From: Mastigias papua
Lineage: Eukaryota > Cnidaria > Scyphozoa > Rhizostomeae > Mastigiidae
DNA: 64,000 bases
Assembly (NCBI GenBank): GCA_964019165.1
Contig: OZ025273.1
Span: forward strand, 12,950,214 to 13,014,213
Reading direction: 5' to 3'
Made by a program: the position numbers and the translations under genes
The notes under the pieces: model-generated
Database searches by the model: none
The model's input: only the letters and a program-made list of their open reading frames with translations
Told to the model about the DNA's origin: nothing
Part shown: piece by piece, positions 22,294 through 64,000 of the stretch
How positions within the stretch are numbered: the stretch's first letter is position 1
Layout of the letters: every line of letters starts with the position of its first letter

Positions 22294-23120
22294 ATTTCTA
22301 ATATATTTCGATCATTTGATGAACAGATCACTAAAACACGTCTTACCACTACACAACAACAACAACCACCCACATCTCATTTGTATATCCTTTCTTCACA
22401 ACTCCTCCTCGCTCACCGTCACTTATTTCCTTATTTTCTGCTTAGGGAGAGTTGATTTTCCTCAACATTCCTCGGTGACAAATCCAGAGACTGTGACTTT
22501 GTTTACCTCTCTTACGAAAAGACTAATGGAAGAAATGACGTCTAGCATTGTCTTTACTTCACAGAAGTCTAAGCGGCGAGAGCTTGGAACTTAATTTCTT
22601 CGTCTATTTTGTTGATATTTTCCTCGTGGAGAAAAGCCATTGATAGTTTACAGGTCCTTAGACATTGTCTCACATTATGAGATAAAACAGCTATTTAGTG
22701 CATCTCTAAATACAATCTCAGACATTCTTGAGTGCCTGCTATCCCGCCCTGCCCCTCTATTGCCTAAGGACAAAATGTTTTACAAAAATTGCTTTGTTTT
22801 TCATCTATCAGACATGGCGCAATCAGAGGATAGAGGCTTCAGCTGCAACATTTTTCTAGAAGGCTTTTACTCTCTATTTTGCTTTTCTTTGTAAATTCTC
22901 CGTGGATGAATTATACTAATTAGCCAAATTTTTGTCTCACAGTTGCCTTTTTGGACTAGTCTAGAAGGGTGTAATTTGAAAAACTTTCTGTCGCGGGTTC
23001 CCCTATGTCACTAAAGGAAGCATAGAACCTTCCTACAAGCTCCCTCTAGGCCGCATAGCAGAGTGATGATCTCCGAGAATGAAGCAATTGTGCCTCTCCC
23101 CTAAAATTTCCTTGAACAGT
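22294..23120. other. Stretch without a supported gene
   Basis: Two short plus-strand frames (22316-22594, 22640-22894) lack recognisable features. The first part is the likely 5' leader of the minus-strand ORF at 21394-22293. Confidence 0.35.
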
Positions 23121-24200
23121 CTGTTGGTACTACAGAACTTCACTATAGCACGAAAAAGCGGAAACATTCTTTTAGCATACTGAAAGCTTTTTTCGTCCGA
23201 CACTCGTCAGAGTATGAAACGTCGGATAACGACCGAAAGGTGAACCGAATTATATAGCCAGATGAGCGTACACGTGATATGATGAATAATGCGTCTATTT
23301 GGCCCTATGATTGGCCAATTAGCAACTATTCACCATTGTTTACTTGAAGAGTCCAAGTGAAAAAACGAACTCTTTTTGTTTACACAAGACTGGGTTTTGA
23401 GTCTTGATGTAAACCGATTCCAAAACACCTAAATGAAAGGACGATCTTGCTTGCCCAATGATCCGAAAATTATCGTCTGTATATGTTTTGGCGCATTCTG
23501 GATTTGTTAGAAGATGTTGTCCTATGGCCGAATCACTTGTCATTTTAGAATTAGAGTTTTTACACGTACGAGGCGGCTGTTCTCTTGTTGTAGTGTTTTT
23601 CGTCCTGATGCTCGTGGGTACATGTTGTTTTATTCTATCTGCTAACCTCTGCGTAGTGCGCCCTACGTACCGAGCTTCACATCGGCACGAAAATTCGTAA
23701 ACTACACAACTTTTTTGGGTGGTAGGAACGCTATCTTTTTTAGCAGATGGTAGCATGACCCTTGTATTATAAACCGCATGGGGCTTCACAGCATAGAAAC
23801 AAGGTGTAACGGCTTTATTAATTTGGTAGTCAAATTCTGATGAAACATTTCCAATCCAGGGCAATTTTAGGTAAACTAGGCACTGTTGAGGACCAAACCA
23901 TTTTTCTGATGAAATGTTGACTAGCTGCACGAAACAAGGGTATCTTCTGGATATCCATTGTCAATTAAAAGTTGCTTTGTTGTGTCTAGCTCAGAATCTA
24001 ACTTAGTTTTAGAGCAAATCATAAGTGCCCTATGAACTAAAGTTTTGATTAGGTTGATCTTCCTAGCTTTTGGGCTGAAGGAATTCCAACGGATGTATTG
24101 ACCAGTAAACGTTGGCTTCCTGTAAATGCTGGTGAGAAATCCAGTGCCCCCTTTTTCCACCGAAACAAGTTTCCTTGGCTTTGACCTATCCTAAGTATCA
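23121..24200 (-). pseudogene. Penelope-like element, 5'-truncated: end of RT plus GIY-YIG endonuclease
   Basis: On the minus strand 23921-24160 gives TSIYRKPTFTGQYIRWNSFS and KINLIKTLVHRALMICS, the C-terminal RT region typical of Penelope-like elements. In another frame 23340-23930 (196 codons) gives the linker and the GIY-YIG nuclease: VVYEF at residues 76-80, RYVGRT at 87-92, RI-x2-H at 99-103 and catalytic Glu in LGVLESVYI (about 171). The RT core is missing upstream of about 24200. A frameshift separates the two pieces. The 3' flank (23121-23330) holds a hammerhead ribozyme and recurs inverted at 37697-37881. The element probably inserted as a truncated copy. Confidence 0.85.
23176..23216 (-). 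ncRNA. Hammerhead ribozyme in the Penelope-like element
   Basis: On the minus strand: stem I strand CATACT; core CTGACGA; short stem II GT...AC with loop GTCGG; core GAAA; stem III of three A-U pairs closing an AGC loop; then TTTC, with cleavage expected after that C; then AGTATG, which pairs exactly with CATACT. All invariant core nucleotides (CUGANGA, GAAA, UH at the cleavage site) are present. Hammerheads are known in the LTR-like ends of Penelope-like elements. The 41 bases are identical to the copy at 37780-37820. Stems II and III are very short. Confidence 0.8.
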
Positions 24201-24305
24201 GAACTATCATTTAAGCTGTAATATCTCGAAAAAACTTTAGGTGTGCCTCTCTATGCAGATTAGACCCCTGCCCTGGAGAAATCCTTGTTGTGCGCCAGAT
24301 GATAT

Positions 24306-24727
24306 TTGGGTAGGATATACGAGAACAGGATTGGAAGAAGAAAAAGAGGCAATACAGCAGAAGCTGCGAAAGACATGGCAGCCCTTTTACCTAATAGTTA
24401 CTGTTCAGTCCTCCATATGATTTGTTGCAATGGTGAGGAGTTGTTTCAAATGTTAGAAAAAGGAGATTTTAGCTGTGTGACGATGAAAGAAGATTTATTT
24501 GCGAAAAACTATACACAATGATGATTCCAATGCTCCATACTAGAGGACACAGAAAGCCTATGGGTAGTATTAAACAATTAATCTCGGATATGTATAAAGA
24601 CCTTAAGCCCAAACTTGATGCTCAAGAACGAAAGCTGAAAGAGATAAGGAATCAAAGAAACAAAAGATATATACTAATTATTATTCCAAATAGCTTTTTG
24701 CATGCGCACATAAAAAAGGTTATTTGA
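24306..24727 (+). other. Two adjoining short frames, unidentified
   Basis: Frames of 71 and 69 codons (24306-24521, 24518-24727) overlap by 4 bp. They read partly like protein: NGEELFQMLEKGDFSCVTMK, then IKQLISDMYKDLKPKLDAQE followed by a Lys-rich helix. No domain is recognised. They could be a frameshifted fragment of one transposon protein or chance frames. Confidence 0.25.
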
Positions 24728-26200
24728 TACAATATTTAAAGTGCAGACAATGTGATCAAACAATGTGATAAGCCATCATGAATTAGCAAAACTATTTGAT
24801 AACCCAATATAACAGGGCCAAAAAAATTAATACCCCCTCCCCCCACTAAGAATTCTTCCATCCTTGTACCCAGCATTTAACATGACAGCTCCCCTAGTCG
24901 TTTCTTTGAAAGCTTTTTACCTGCGAATTTTTTTATAAGAACACCTAAGTAACACAAGCTTATTGACAGTACTACCACCCTTTCCATTTAAGGTAATCAG
25001 TCTTCCCTACCGTCACCTGGCCTCATGTTTAGCATCCCTGATTTTGCTCTCAAACATCAAAGCATTCTTCATCAATTTCCGCAACTTACTCGCCAAAATT
25101 TTAAAGAAACCCCAGTTAAACATTCAATAACTCACCATATTCATACCCTGGGCCAAGCAGCTTTCTGTCACTCTCCCTAAAAATCTGGTCACTGGCACTC
25201 ATGTGGTGATTATTTTTTTATAAGAACACAAGGCCTAAGTATCCTTAGATGTTTTGAGTTTGAGCCTAAGAATATCGCTAAATTTTTCTTATATTTTAGC
25301 GATCTTGAAAGAGTTATATGCAGGATAAGTGAAGCTCATGTTCATTGTTGCTTTCTAAACAAGCCCAAATATGCAATGCATCTCAATCTTAAAGAACCTT
25401 GAGCTTTTCATTATTCTTGAATTATTCTTAAATTTCAGAGAATTTTGACCTTGGTATTCTTATATGAGTGTATATTAGTAAGATAGTAATTGTTTGAATT
25501 CACATTTTGATGAAACTTAGCAAAGTGCAAAGAAGAGAGAGAGTGTGTCTTTGCGTAGTGTCATTTTAGTAGAAGTTGGTTAAATAAGCATTTCTATATT
25601 TTCCGTTTCCCTACCGTCTTTAGGTTCTAATTTCACATCTTCTCCCGTTCTTTTTTAACAAAAGTATACGAATCTTCATTTTTTTAAAAGGAATTTTGAA
25701 TAGAGAGTATGGTTTGTTAATGAACCTCACATGGAGACAAAGGACAGACGCCTATGCTAGAGGCCAAAGTGCAGATGCAGACCTAAGGAAAAATCTGACT
25801 GCTTTACAAATAGGCGTGGCTGTCATGTGACACATGCGCAATAAAAATTTATTATCATTTAAGCATCTATAAGCAATCTCTCTAATTTCCACCAAAGGAA
25901 TACAGTATTTTTCCAACAAAATTGTCAAAGAAGTATAAATAGCAAGGGATTTATTCAAAGAATTTGAGATGAAACACAAGAATACTTCCCTGCCATATTG
26001 CCAGCTTCATTTACAATTATTTTAAAGACAGTTGCCACATGACAAATCAAATATGTTTTTCCATAATTCAAATGAATAGTCGAATTTTACAGTTAAAAAT
26101 AATATATGAATACAGCTACTTACCATCGTAGTGATCACAACGTCAAAAGTTGCATCGCAAAGCTTTCAGTGTAGAGACTGCTACGTTTGGACAAGGGAGA
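24728..26200. repeat. Degraded TIR-element remnants, no gene
   Basis: Ends of the TTTTTTTATAAGAAC type occur near 24929 and 25208, with internal TAAGAATAT/CTTAAATTT repeats up to about 25460 and an inverted GGTATTCTTATATGAGTGTA. They look like decayed relatives of the elements at 8291 and 44988. No coding sequence is supported. Confidence 0.35.
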
Positions 26201-26959
26201 TACCGTATTTTCTTGAAAGAAGCCGCCCTCGAATAGAAGCCGCAAAAATTCTCTTTGGAAAATAAATAGAAGCCGCCCTTGAATAGAAGCCGCCCTTGAA
26301 AAGAAGCTGCCATTTGTCTACATGAAACTGTGGTGTGCGACCGCGGGGATCTATTGCAACACACATAACGCTATTTCCATTCCAACTGAAGTCCATTCCA
26401 TTCCGTATTAACAACTGAAATCACAATTCATATAAATATTTGCCTTAGGGGCTTATCACATGAGAAGACTCAGCCCGCTTTACCGGGCTGGCTCGGTTTG
26501 CCGAGATCTCACTTTGATTGAAAAACTCTTATAAAACGCAACTTGCTATCATATGAGAACCGGGCTGGCCCGGATAACCGAGATCTCACTTCTTGCAAGT
26601 GGGATCCCGGTTAAACGGGCTGAACTTTTGCCATATGATAGCTCTAGCACGGCAAAGTGGGCTGGGAATAATAGAATAACGCATGCGTTTCTCTTACGGT
26701 CAGCAGTACACAAACAAGATGGCTGCCGATAACCAGTGTGGGTGAAAATGCTCTGAAATCTCTTTTTCGAATACGTTTCCTTGCATTGCAATTACTTCAT
26801 ATGAAAACAAATGAGTGAAAAATTCTGTCACTCGAATTTAATAGAAGCCGCCCTTAAATAGAAGCCGCCCTTGAATAGAAGCCGCCCATGAATAAAAGCC
26901 GCAATTGTTTTCTTCGAAAAAAAATAGAAGCCGCGGCTTCTATTCAAGAAAATACGGTA
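26201..26959. mobile_element. TIR element with AGAAGCCGCC repeats and nested GC hairpins
   Basis: The left end TACCGTATTTTCTTGAA is inverted at the right end (TTCAAGAAAATACGGTA). Just inside both ends lie tandem 15-17-bp repeats, AATAGAAGCCGCCCTTG, about four at each end. The middle (26456-26670) carries GGGCTGG/CCAGCCC hairpins (CAGCCCGCTTTACCGGGCTG, CCCGGATAACCGAGATCTCA) between TATCATATGAGAA and CCATATGATAG, probably a second element nested inside. There is no transposase. Confidence 0.75.
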
Positions 26960-27893
26960 CCCCTGATCGCGCTCGATTCAAACCTCCAAATATTGTCGTA
27001 CTGGGAAACGCTGCGAATCGAAAAAAGCAATTTTCACGCAAACCCATGATCTCTATGATTTGGCGAAATATCCCAAAGGACTTTTGAAAGCACTTAAACG
27101 ATCTGGTGGTTGATATAGAAGAGATCAAGTTCGTCTCAAGAGAGCTTCGACACAAATGAGAATTGGCAATAGTGCTGATATTAGTACAACAGTACATACT
27201 AACTTTGATTATGATAATCATATAGAATAAATCATTCTGGGGTTACATTAAGCATTTTCGAGAATCGAAAAATAAACAACTTCCTTCCTTCTCTGAGGCG
27301 CGTTGCATGTCCTGTTTTCGCTATATATTTGCATCGTTGAATCCTAAAAAACATTTTCGAATTCCTTCATGGATTCCTGTCTTTGCTCCTCCATAGATGG
27401 CTTTTACTTTAGTGGTCCCATCTTATTAGCAAGTTACCAACGTAATTCTTAACATGAAATCTTCTTATTGTCCACTAGATCAACTTCAATTATTGCTTTT
27501 AAGCGCTGCCCTTACTTACAGGCGTATCTGACCGACATCACTCGATCCATTTGGTCGTCCGGAGAAATTCCACTTTTGATACGGCCAACTTTAGGCCGAT
27601 CACTTTAGAGTCTTTATCTACCATTTAAAGTCTTCACATCGCGTATTTGTAACCCACTATATCAATTTCGTCTCTGAAATAAGTATATCGACAGCAAAAT
27701 TTAAAAGGGCTTTACTTCAAATGTTTCTGGCACTTGAACATACATCTCAAATGGCAAATGTCATCAACATGGCTCGTATTAAGCAAAACTCTGTAACTAT
27801 TGCATCATAACAATCTTTAATTATTACATCATCATCAAAAATCCACCATAGTCTTATTGTTGAAGTCCTGAAGTACCACCATATACCCAGCCA
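26960..27893. other. Stretch without a supported gene
   Basis: A 93-codon minus-strand frame (26940-27221) partly overlaps the TIR and has no domain. Nothing else was recognised. Confidence 0.35.
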
Positions 27894-28720
27894 CATAAGG
27901 GACCCTTCATTTTTTAAATCCTACAGATGCCGGAGGATTTTTTTTCTGAAGAGAATCTTTATGTGTCCCCCATTCTACTCATATGAGAATAAAGTGACCC
28001 CCAAAATATTGGTAGAAGTATTGGAACTTAGAGAAAGGTTAGTAGAATTGATCAGTTGTTCCCTGTGGATGTCACAAATAAGTCAAGTCATAACCATCAG
28101 CTAAAAATTAGGAGAAAGAAGGAGAACAAGAGAAAGGCAATTGCATGGTTCAAAACATGATTGAAGTCTACTTTTGAAATGCCGAAAAGCTTAGTTCCAA
28201 GCATTTGATGGACATGGGAATCTTTTTTACAGTATAATAACAAAAACAGCGTAAAAGATATTGAATTTGATTATCTCTGCAAGATTCCAGCTAACAAGGT
28301 ACATTATCTTGGTTACATTGCTTCATTTAACATCTCTCTTAATCGTGTTAAGTGTATCATAGCTGATAACATTTCTGAACAGGCAAATGTAAACTATTCT
28401 AAATTTCTTGACTTTAATAGTGACCATTGGAAAAAGCACTCAAATGTCACGAAAATAGAAACTTCCAGTGCTACTGGTGTTGAGGAGGACACTGGAACAG
28501 ACAGTGAAACTGAGGAGTGTGATTCAATAGACTGACATTGATATGAATCACAAATGAAACTCTCATAGAAGTAATTTCACTATACTGGAAGTCAATGGTT
28601 TTGGTCCAATATGGAGGAAGGAAAATTTAAAACTGCTATTGTGACACCCCCCTTAAATCTTTAAGGAATAAGTTTTGACCCCCATGTTTTTCTCCGGCCA
28701 ATAAATGAAAGGTCCCTATG
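27894..28720. mobile_element. TIR element (CATAGGGACC ends) carrying a short ORF
   Basis: The left end CATAAGGGACCCTTCATTTT is matched by the inverted right end CATAGGGACCTTTCATTTAT. Both are followed by CCGGAG and runs of C/G (GTGTCCCCCATT, TGACCCCC). Total length is about 827 bp. It carries an open frame on the plus strand (28233-28535). Ends of this type are common in anthozoan genomes as far as I recall. No target duplication was identified. Confidence 0.55.
28233..28535 (+). CDS. Short ORF (terminal exon?) inside a TIR element, unknown function
   Basis: After a strong splice-acceptor sequence (CTTTTTTACAG) the plus strand is open for 100 codons to a TGA. It includes DIEFDYLCKIPANKVHYLGY and KCIIADNISEQANVNYSKFL and ends in an acidic tail, VEEDTGTDSETEECDSID. 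There is no ATG at its start, so it would be a last exon. Amino-acid composition and the polar, acidic tail look like real protein. The family is unknown. Upstream exons could lie at 27950-28200 but were not resolved. It may be a remnant of the element's own protein. Confidence 0.35.
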   Translation, partial: YNNKNSVKDIEFDYLCKIPANKVHYLGYIASFNISLNRVKCIIADNISEQANVNYSKFLDFNSDHWKKHSNVTKIETSSATGVEEDTGTDSETEECDSID

Positions 28721-28739
28721 GAGTCTTGTTTAAAATCTC

Positions 28740-29600
28740 TTTACTTCCTTTCATGCTTCCATTATCACTTCGGACTCCTTTCTTCATATAGATCGTAGGG
28801 TTCTTCAAGGTGATTTTCTTAGTCCTTTATTATTTAACCTCTGTCTTAACTCCTATATTCAGCACATTAAAGTAGAAGAATATAGTCAATTTGGGTTCTC
28901 TACTATTTATGGTCCACACTCTTCTTCTGTCCCTGTCCACTAGGTTCAGTTTGTTGATGATGCTGCAGTAATTAGTGGTTAGGAAAAAGAAAATCAAATC
29001 CTGCTAATCGGTTGTGTATCTGGTGTAAATGGACATGTATGCAAATACGAGTAGATAAATGTTGGTATTAAAAAAAATTCAAATGCGGTACTACAAAATG
29101 TTCAACCAAGTCTAGCCAATTTCAACCAAAATTAACAATTCATTAGTCTTATCCTTACTGTTAAGAATTGGGGGAATCTTTTCGATACCTTGGATGCCAT
29201 TTTGACCTTAGTATGTCAAATAATACTCATAAATCTGAATTATCCCAATTAACAAACTCAATCTTTATAAATATAGATCTTCTATCTCTGCACCCGAAAA
29301 ATACATTGCTCTTCATAACAGGTATCTACTCTCCAAACTTTCTTGGCATTTCACTGTTGTTGATCTTTCTAAAGGTTAGGTATGTTAGTATATAGAAAAT
29401 GTTGTTGCTAAATTTATCCGTAAATGGTTAGAACTTCTAAGTGATATAACTCTTCCCAGAACAACTTCGGTTTAACATTCAGTTTCCTTCCACTAAATTT
29501 GTTCAATATTAGACCGTCGTACGTAAAGTTCTTAAAAACTCTAAACTGAAGATATCAAGGCACTCTGGAAATTTACATCAAGCGACTCTAATACACCGTT
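28740..29600 (+). pseudogene. R2-like LINE reverse transcriptase, heavily decayed
   Basis: Through many stops the plus strand reads RVLQGDFLSPLLFNLCLNSY (RT domain 4), VQFVDDAAVISG (catalytic DD), then, in the open frame 29168-29395, GESFRYLGCHFDLSMSNN. SLHPKNTLLF and later VVAKFIRKWLELL follow. The series 'GVLQGD.LSPLLFN', 'FADDAAV', 'YLG..FD', 'R.WL.L' is that of R2/NeSL-like LINEs. No endonuclease or zinc fingers are visible. Confidence 0.65.
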
Positions 29601-30431
29601 GTTCTATCTCAATTCATTATCACTTATAGTGAAGATATTATCACTTTTATTGTGTCCCTTCGGAACAGACAGAAAGCCTGCTTTTGCCAGTTGACTTACC
29701 TTTATGTTTCAAAACAAAAGTGCATTGAGTTTCCTAGCATTTTCATAGTGCTTTTGAAACATCAAGATCATACACAATTGAGGAACACGACACACATTGA
29801 CGTTCATATTGAAGGTCATGATTCTACAGGGGTTGAAATTACTTTCCTCATGTTTGTCCATAGTGTCTTTTCTATTTAAAAAAAGGACAATTAACTCATT
29901 TGTGGTAGAACACGTTGTCCATAGACGACCACTGGCAAAATGCAAAAGTAAACGGAAACATTTATGACATCTCCCTTTGAAAATTGTCGGGAAATTTCCA
30001 TTTACTTGCTGCGCCGCTTCACTAGCTTAAAATTTATTTCCATTTATTGTAGAAAAACTATCTGAGACAGTTATGAGTAACACTTATGATATTTTTCTTT
30101 TAATTGTTGGTAGTTGGTATTGATGTACATTCCTCAACTTCAAAACGAGATTGAATCGGAAATTGATTCATTTTATATTCGTAAAATAAATTTTTTTGTT
30201 GGCATGAAAATCTGTTTATATTTAGGTCTATTAGTTAATTGAAATGTTCATACAAAAATCGCAGTAAGCTAACCAAATATGGGAAAGCACATGGTTTTTA
30301 TGAAATCCTTGTCCGGTAGATATATGCGAGTAAAATTAGATAATCATTTAATGGCGTAACGTAACTCAGATTGAAAACATGAATATTGCTAACTGCTTAA
30401 AATAGTGTTCATTATTTCCCATTGTCGACTT
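29601..30431. other. Stretch without a supported gene
   Basis: Only short overlapping frames on both strands (29652-29879, 29709-29945) without domains or splice framing. Confidence 0.4.
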
Positions 30432-30777
30432 CTACAAATGTCTATGAGATTTAGGAGCAAGAAATCTAACAAGGTTTCTTAACAAAAATAAACCTCCAGC
30501 AAACATATTGTAACCTAAGGGCTTACAAGAAATGGAGGGCGCCCTCAACGCTTTCCTAATTTTACTAGGGTCTTCATGGTTACCATCAGATGTGGCAGGG
30601 AAGCATGTTGGAAATGGACCTCGCTTCCTGTTGTTGATCCACGTTTTAACATTTACTTCTTCCAGGCTTGTTCTTTCAGCTAACTGCTTTATTTGATTCC
30701 CAAATGGTTTTACTGATACGGAATTTAAACCGGTGTTATACTCATCTGGTTCTAATAAATGCTTCAAGCCTGAAATA
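30432..30777 (-). CDS. Homeodomain-like fragment (helix 2-helix 3), partial
   Basis: The minus-strand frame includes FGNQIKQLAERTSLEEVNVK (helix 2 and turn) and TWINNRKRG at residues 42-50. This matches the end of a homeodomain, whose recognition helix usually reads 'VxxWFxNRRxK'; here Phe is Ile. The helix 1 region (KHLLEPDEYNTGLNSVSV) is weak, and nothing N-terminal to it is present because a TIR element (30776-31484) begins immediately upstream. A splice acceptor (GTGTATTTCAG) lies in that TIR, so the exon could be spliced, but I found no upstream exon. It may be an exon fragment or pseudogene. A chance resemblance is not excluded. Confidence 0.35.
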
Positions 30778-31484
30778 CACTTTCAAATTTATTGGATTGC
30801 GGAAATTTGGATGGTGTAGACGCTAAAATTTGATGATATTTGGCTTTTTCAACAAAACGTGGATTTAAAAAGTTGAAGTACTCAGTTTTCATCCAACTTT
30901 TTTCCATTGTTCCCCCTAATCCCTATTGTTTCTCTTGGCGCTAATAGGACATTTCCCAAATATTTTCAAGTCTTTGTCTTTCGTTCACACGCTTGCGAAG
31001 TAAAGATGGCTGCTAGATCTCAACCCCTGTTGAGCAAATTTCTTCTTTAGTTACTTGTACAAAACTTCACATATCTCTGGAATAAATATTGAAAAAGTAC
31101 GTTTGTGACTGCGAAATGAATATATTTTAGGTATACGTAACTGTTGTCAATAGCTAGAAATCGAATGTGTGCAGCCTCATCATTCTACAACCGAAATTCC
31201 TCTAAAACAGTGTTGCTTACACTGAGCTCATTGCATTGGGTTAACCATGGCTTAACCCAAGTCGATCTTTGCCTTTTCTAGTGTTTTCTTTTCCGCTTGT
31301 TATTACCGATGGGAACTATGACTTCTGCAGCGAATCATTCATCCTCAGAATCCATGATGAAATGAGGGAGCTGTACAGAAAATCATTCCAATTCATTAGA
31401 TGAATGTAAACAGGAATTTTCATCAAATAAATTGGATGATCGATATAATCGAATCCAATAAATTTGACAGTGTATTTCAGGCTT
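30776..31484. mobile_element. MITE with ~31-bp terminal inverted repeats
   Basis: The left end AAGCCTGAAATACACTTTCA and continuing AATTTATTGGATT is repeated inverted at the right end (AATCCAATAAATTTGACAGT and GTATTTCAGGCTT), with one mismatch in about 31 bp. The interior, about 640 bp, has no ORF. It abuts the homeodomain-like frame on its left. Confidence 0.75.
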
Positions 31485-32100
31485 TAGAATAACACGCAAG
31501 TTTTGGTAAAAATTAATGAAGCTTTACAAATTAGAGAATGGTACGAGTGGAAATCCATTTCTGTGCCATTTCACTTTCCAAATGCTCTGCTTCAACGCGA
31601 CACTTTTTGGAGGACCTTTTAAGGAATTTTTACTGTTGGTGAATTGATACTTAGTGATGTTGAAACCTCGGAGTGTAGGGGTTTATGGAAGAATGTTACT
31701 ACATATTAACCACCCTGTTTTTGTGCAAATAAAATCAAACATACATTGATTAATAGCAGGAGGGTGAAAGACAGAAATAATTCGACATTTGAACATTATA
31801 GGGAGAGTATTTAAAATTAATTTTTGAAAGGATTTCAACCAAAGGAGCACTCGCTAATGTGAACTTATGGGAAAATAAGTGGGAAATATTCAGGGCCAGC
31901 TAAGAAACTTCCCACTAGTTTGTATGTTAAAAAATCCATTACCACTTTCTAATATGAATTAAATCCATCGAAATCAATTATTATACATTTACTTCTACGC
32001 GAAAGTAATTCAATGTTCTCTTACTGTGAAACCTACCAAACTAGAATTACTTCCTAGGCTGTGGTTAACATCAGTAGTTGCTAATACTGTTATATATCTG
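31485..32100. other. 3' flank of the STRA6-like gene, no feature seen
   Basis: Downstream of the stop codon at 32101. No clear minus-strand AATAAA (TTTATT on the plus strand) was found close to the stop, so the end of the transcript is not placed. Confidence 0.3.
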
Positions 32101-63649
<31,549 letters not shown>

Positions 63650-64000
63650 GGTTGCTAAACGGAAGTGCAAAGTTAGAGATTTGTTACAGTAACAAAGCAC
63701 ACATAATCAGATGGTAAGCGGCTATTGAGTCACGAGGGTACTTCCTCGCAAGAGCGAAACTTGATACTGTTTACATAAGGGCAAATGAAAGCATGCATTC
63801 TCAATGAAAAGGTACTGCACAGTTATTGAAATGGCTAGAACTGAACCTCAGTCAAAGGAAGGTGAAAAAAACTGAGAAACTTTAGGCCAAATGCAACTGA
63901 TTTTCCAAAAGCAGTAGAAAGTGACAAACATATATAAAACTCCTTAGATATCCATGAGCAGTATCAAATAACTAGAAAATTGCCCTCCAAAGTCTCTTCA
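63650..64000 (-). other. Immediate upstream region of the STRA6-like gene
   Basis: It should hold the 5' UTR and perhaps the promoter. A TATATA-containing stretch on the minus strand lies near 63930, about 280 bp before the ATG, too weak to call. CACTCAC and GGAAGTGC stretches recur upstream of the 11.4-kb paralogue. Confidence 0.25.

Overview
The window is animal nuclear DNA: AT-rich, made of short exons split by long introns and packed with degraded transposons. Metazoan marks include GT-AG introns, TTAGGG-type repeats, a Penelope-like element with a hammerhead ribozyme, jockey-, R2- and RTE-like LINEs, a Ty3-like LTR and many small terminal-inverted-repeat (TIR) elements. The repeat style (CCCGG/GGGCTGG hairpins, AGAAGCCGCC elements, elements beginning CATAGGGACC) looks most like an anthozoan (coral or sea anemone). 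The species call is an inference from memory of such repeats and is only moderately secure.

The right half (about 32.1-63.65 kb) is one minus-strand gene that no long open reading frame reveals. I assembled 18 short coding exons (49-197 bp) joined by GT-AG introns in compatible phases. The spliced product is about 616 residues plus one segment I could not find. It follows vertebrate STRA6 (retinol transporter / RBP receptor family) nearly from end to end. A second first exon with a closely similar peptide lies at 11.33-11.41 kb on the same strand, so a paralogous copy probably starts there and runs out of the window to the left. The introns hold a Ty3-like 3' end with its LTR, a Penelope LTR fragment with a hammerhead ribozyme, several TIR elements, a long (AT)n tract and two short unexplained ORFs.

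The left half (1-32 kb) is mainly repeats and dead transposons. In order it holds: a ~250-bp satellite array and a (TG)n tract; a reverse transcriptase with a YRDD motif; LINE fragments; a solo LTR; a TIR element of the TAAGAAACTTT type; a 2.15-kb element with long TIRs; the paralogous exon 1; a palindrome with TTAGGG repeats; a 5'-truncated jockey-like LINE; a ~187-bp tandem array; a DDE transposase pseudogene laid out like RAG1/Transib with a C-terminal zinc knuckle; a 178-bp array; an intact 299-codon ORF1-like reading frame; a Penelope-like GIY-YIG end with a hammerhead ribozyme; more TIR elements, one carrying a 100-codon ORF; an R2-like LINE; and a homeodomain-like fragment.

Only the STRA6-like gene and the paralogous first exon look like host genes under constraint. 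The 299-codon ORF1-like frame is intact but is probably transposon-derived. No rRNA, convincing tRNA gene or CRISPR array was seen.
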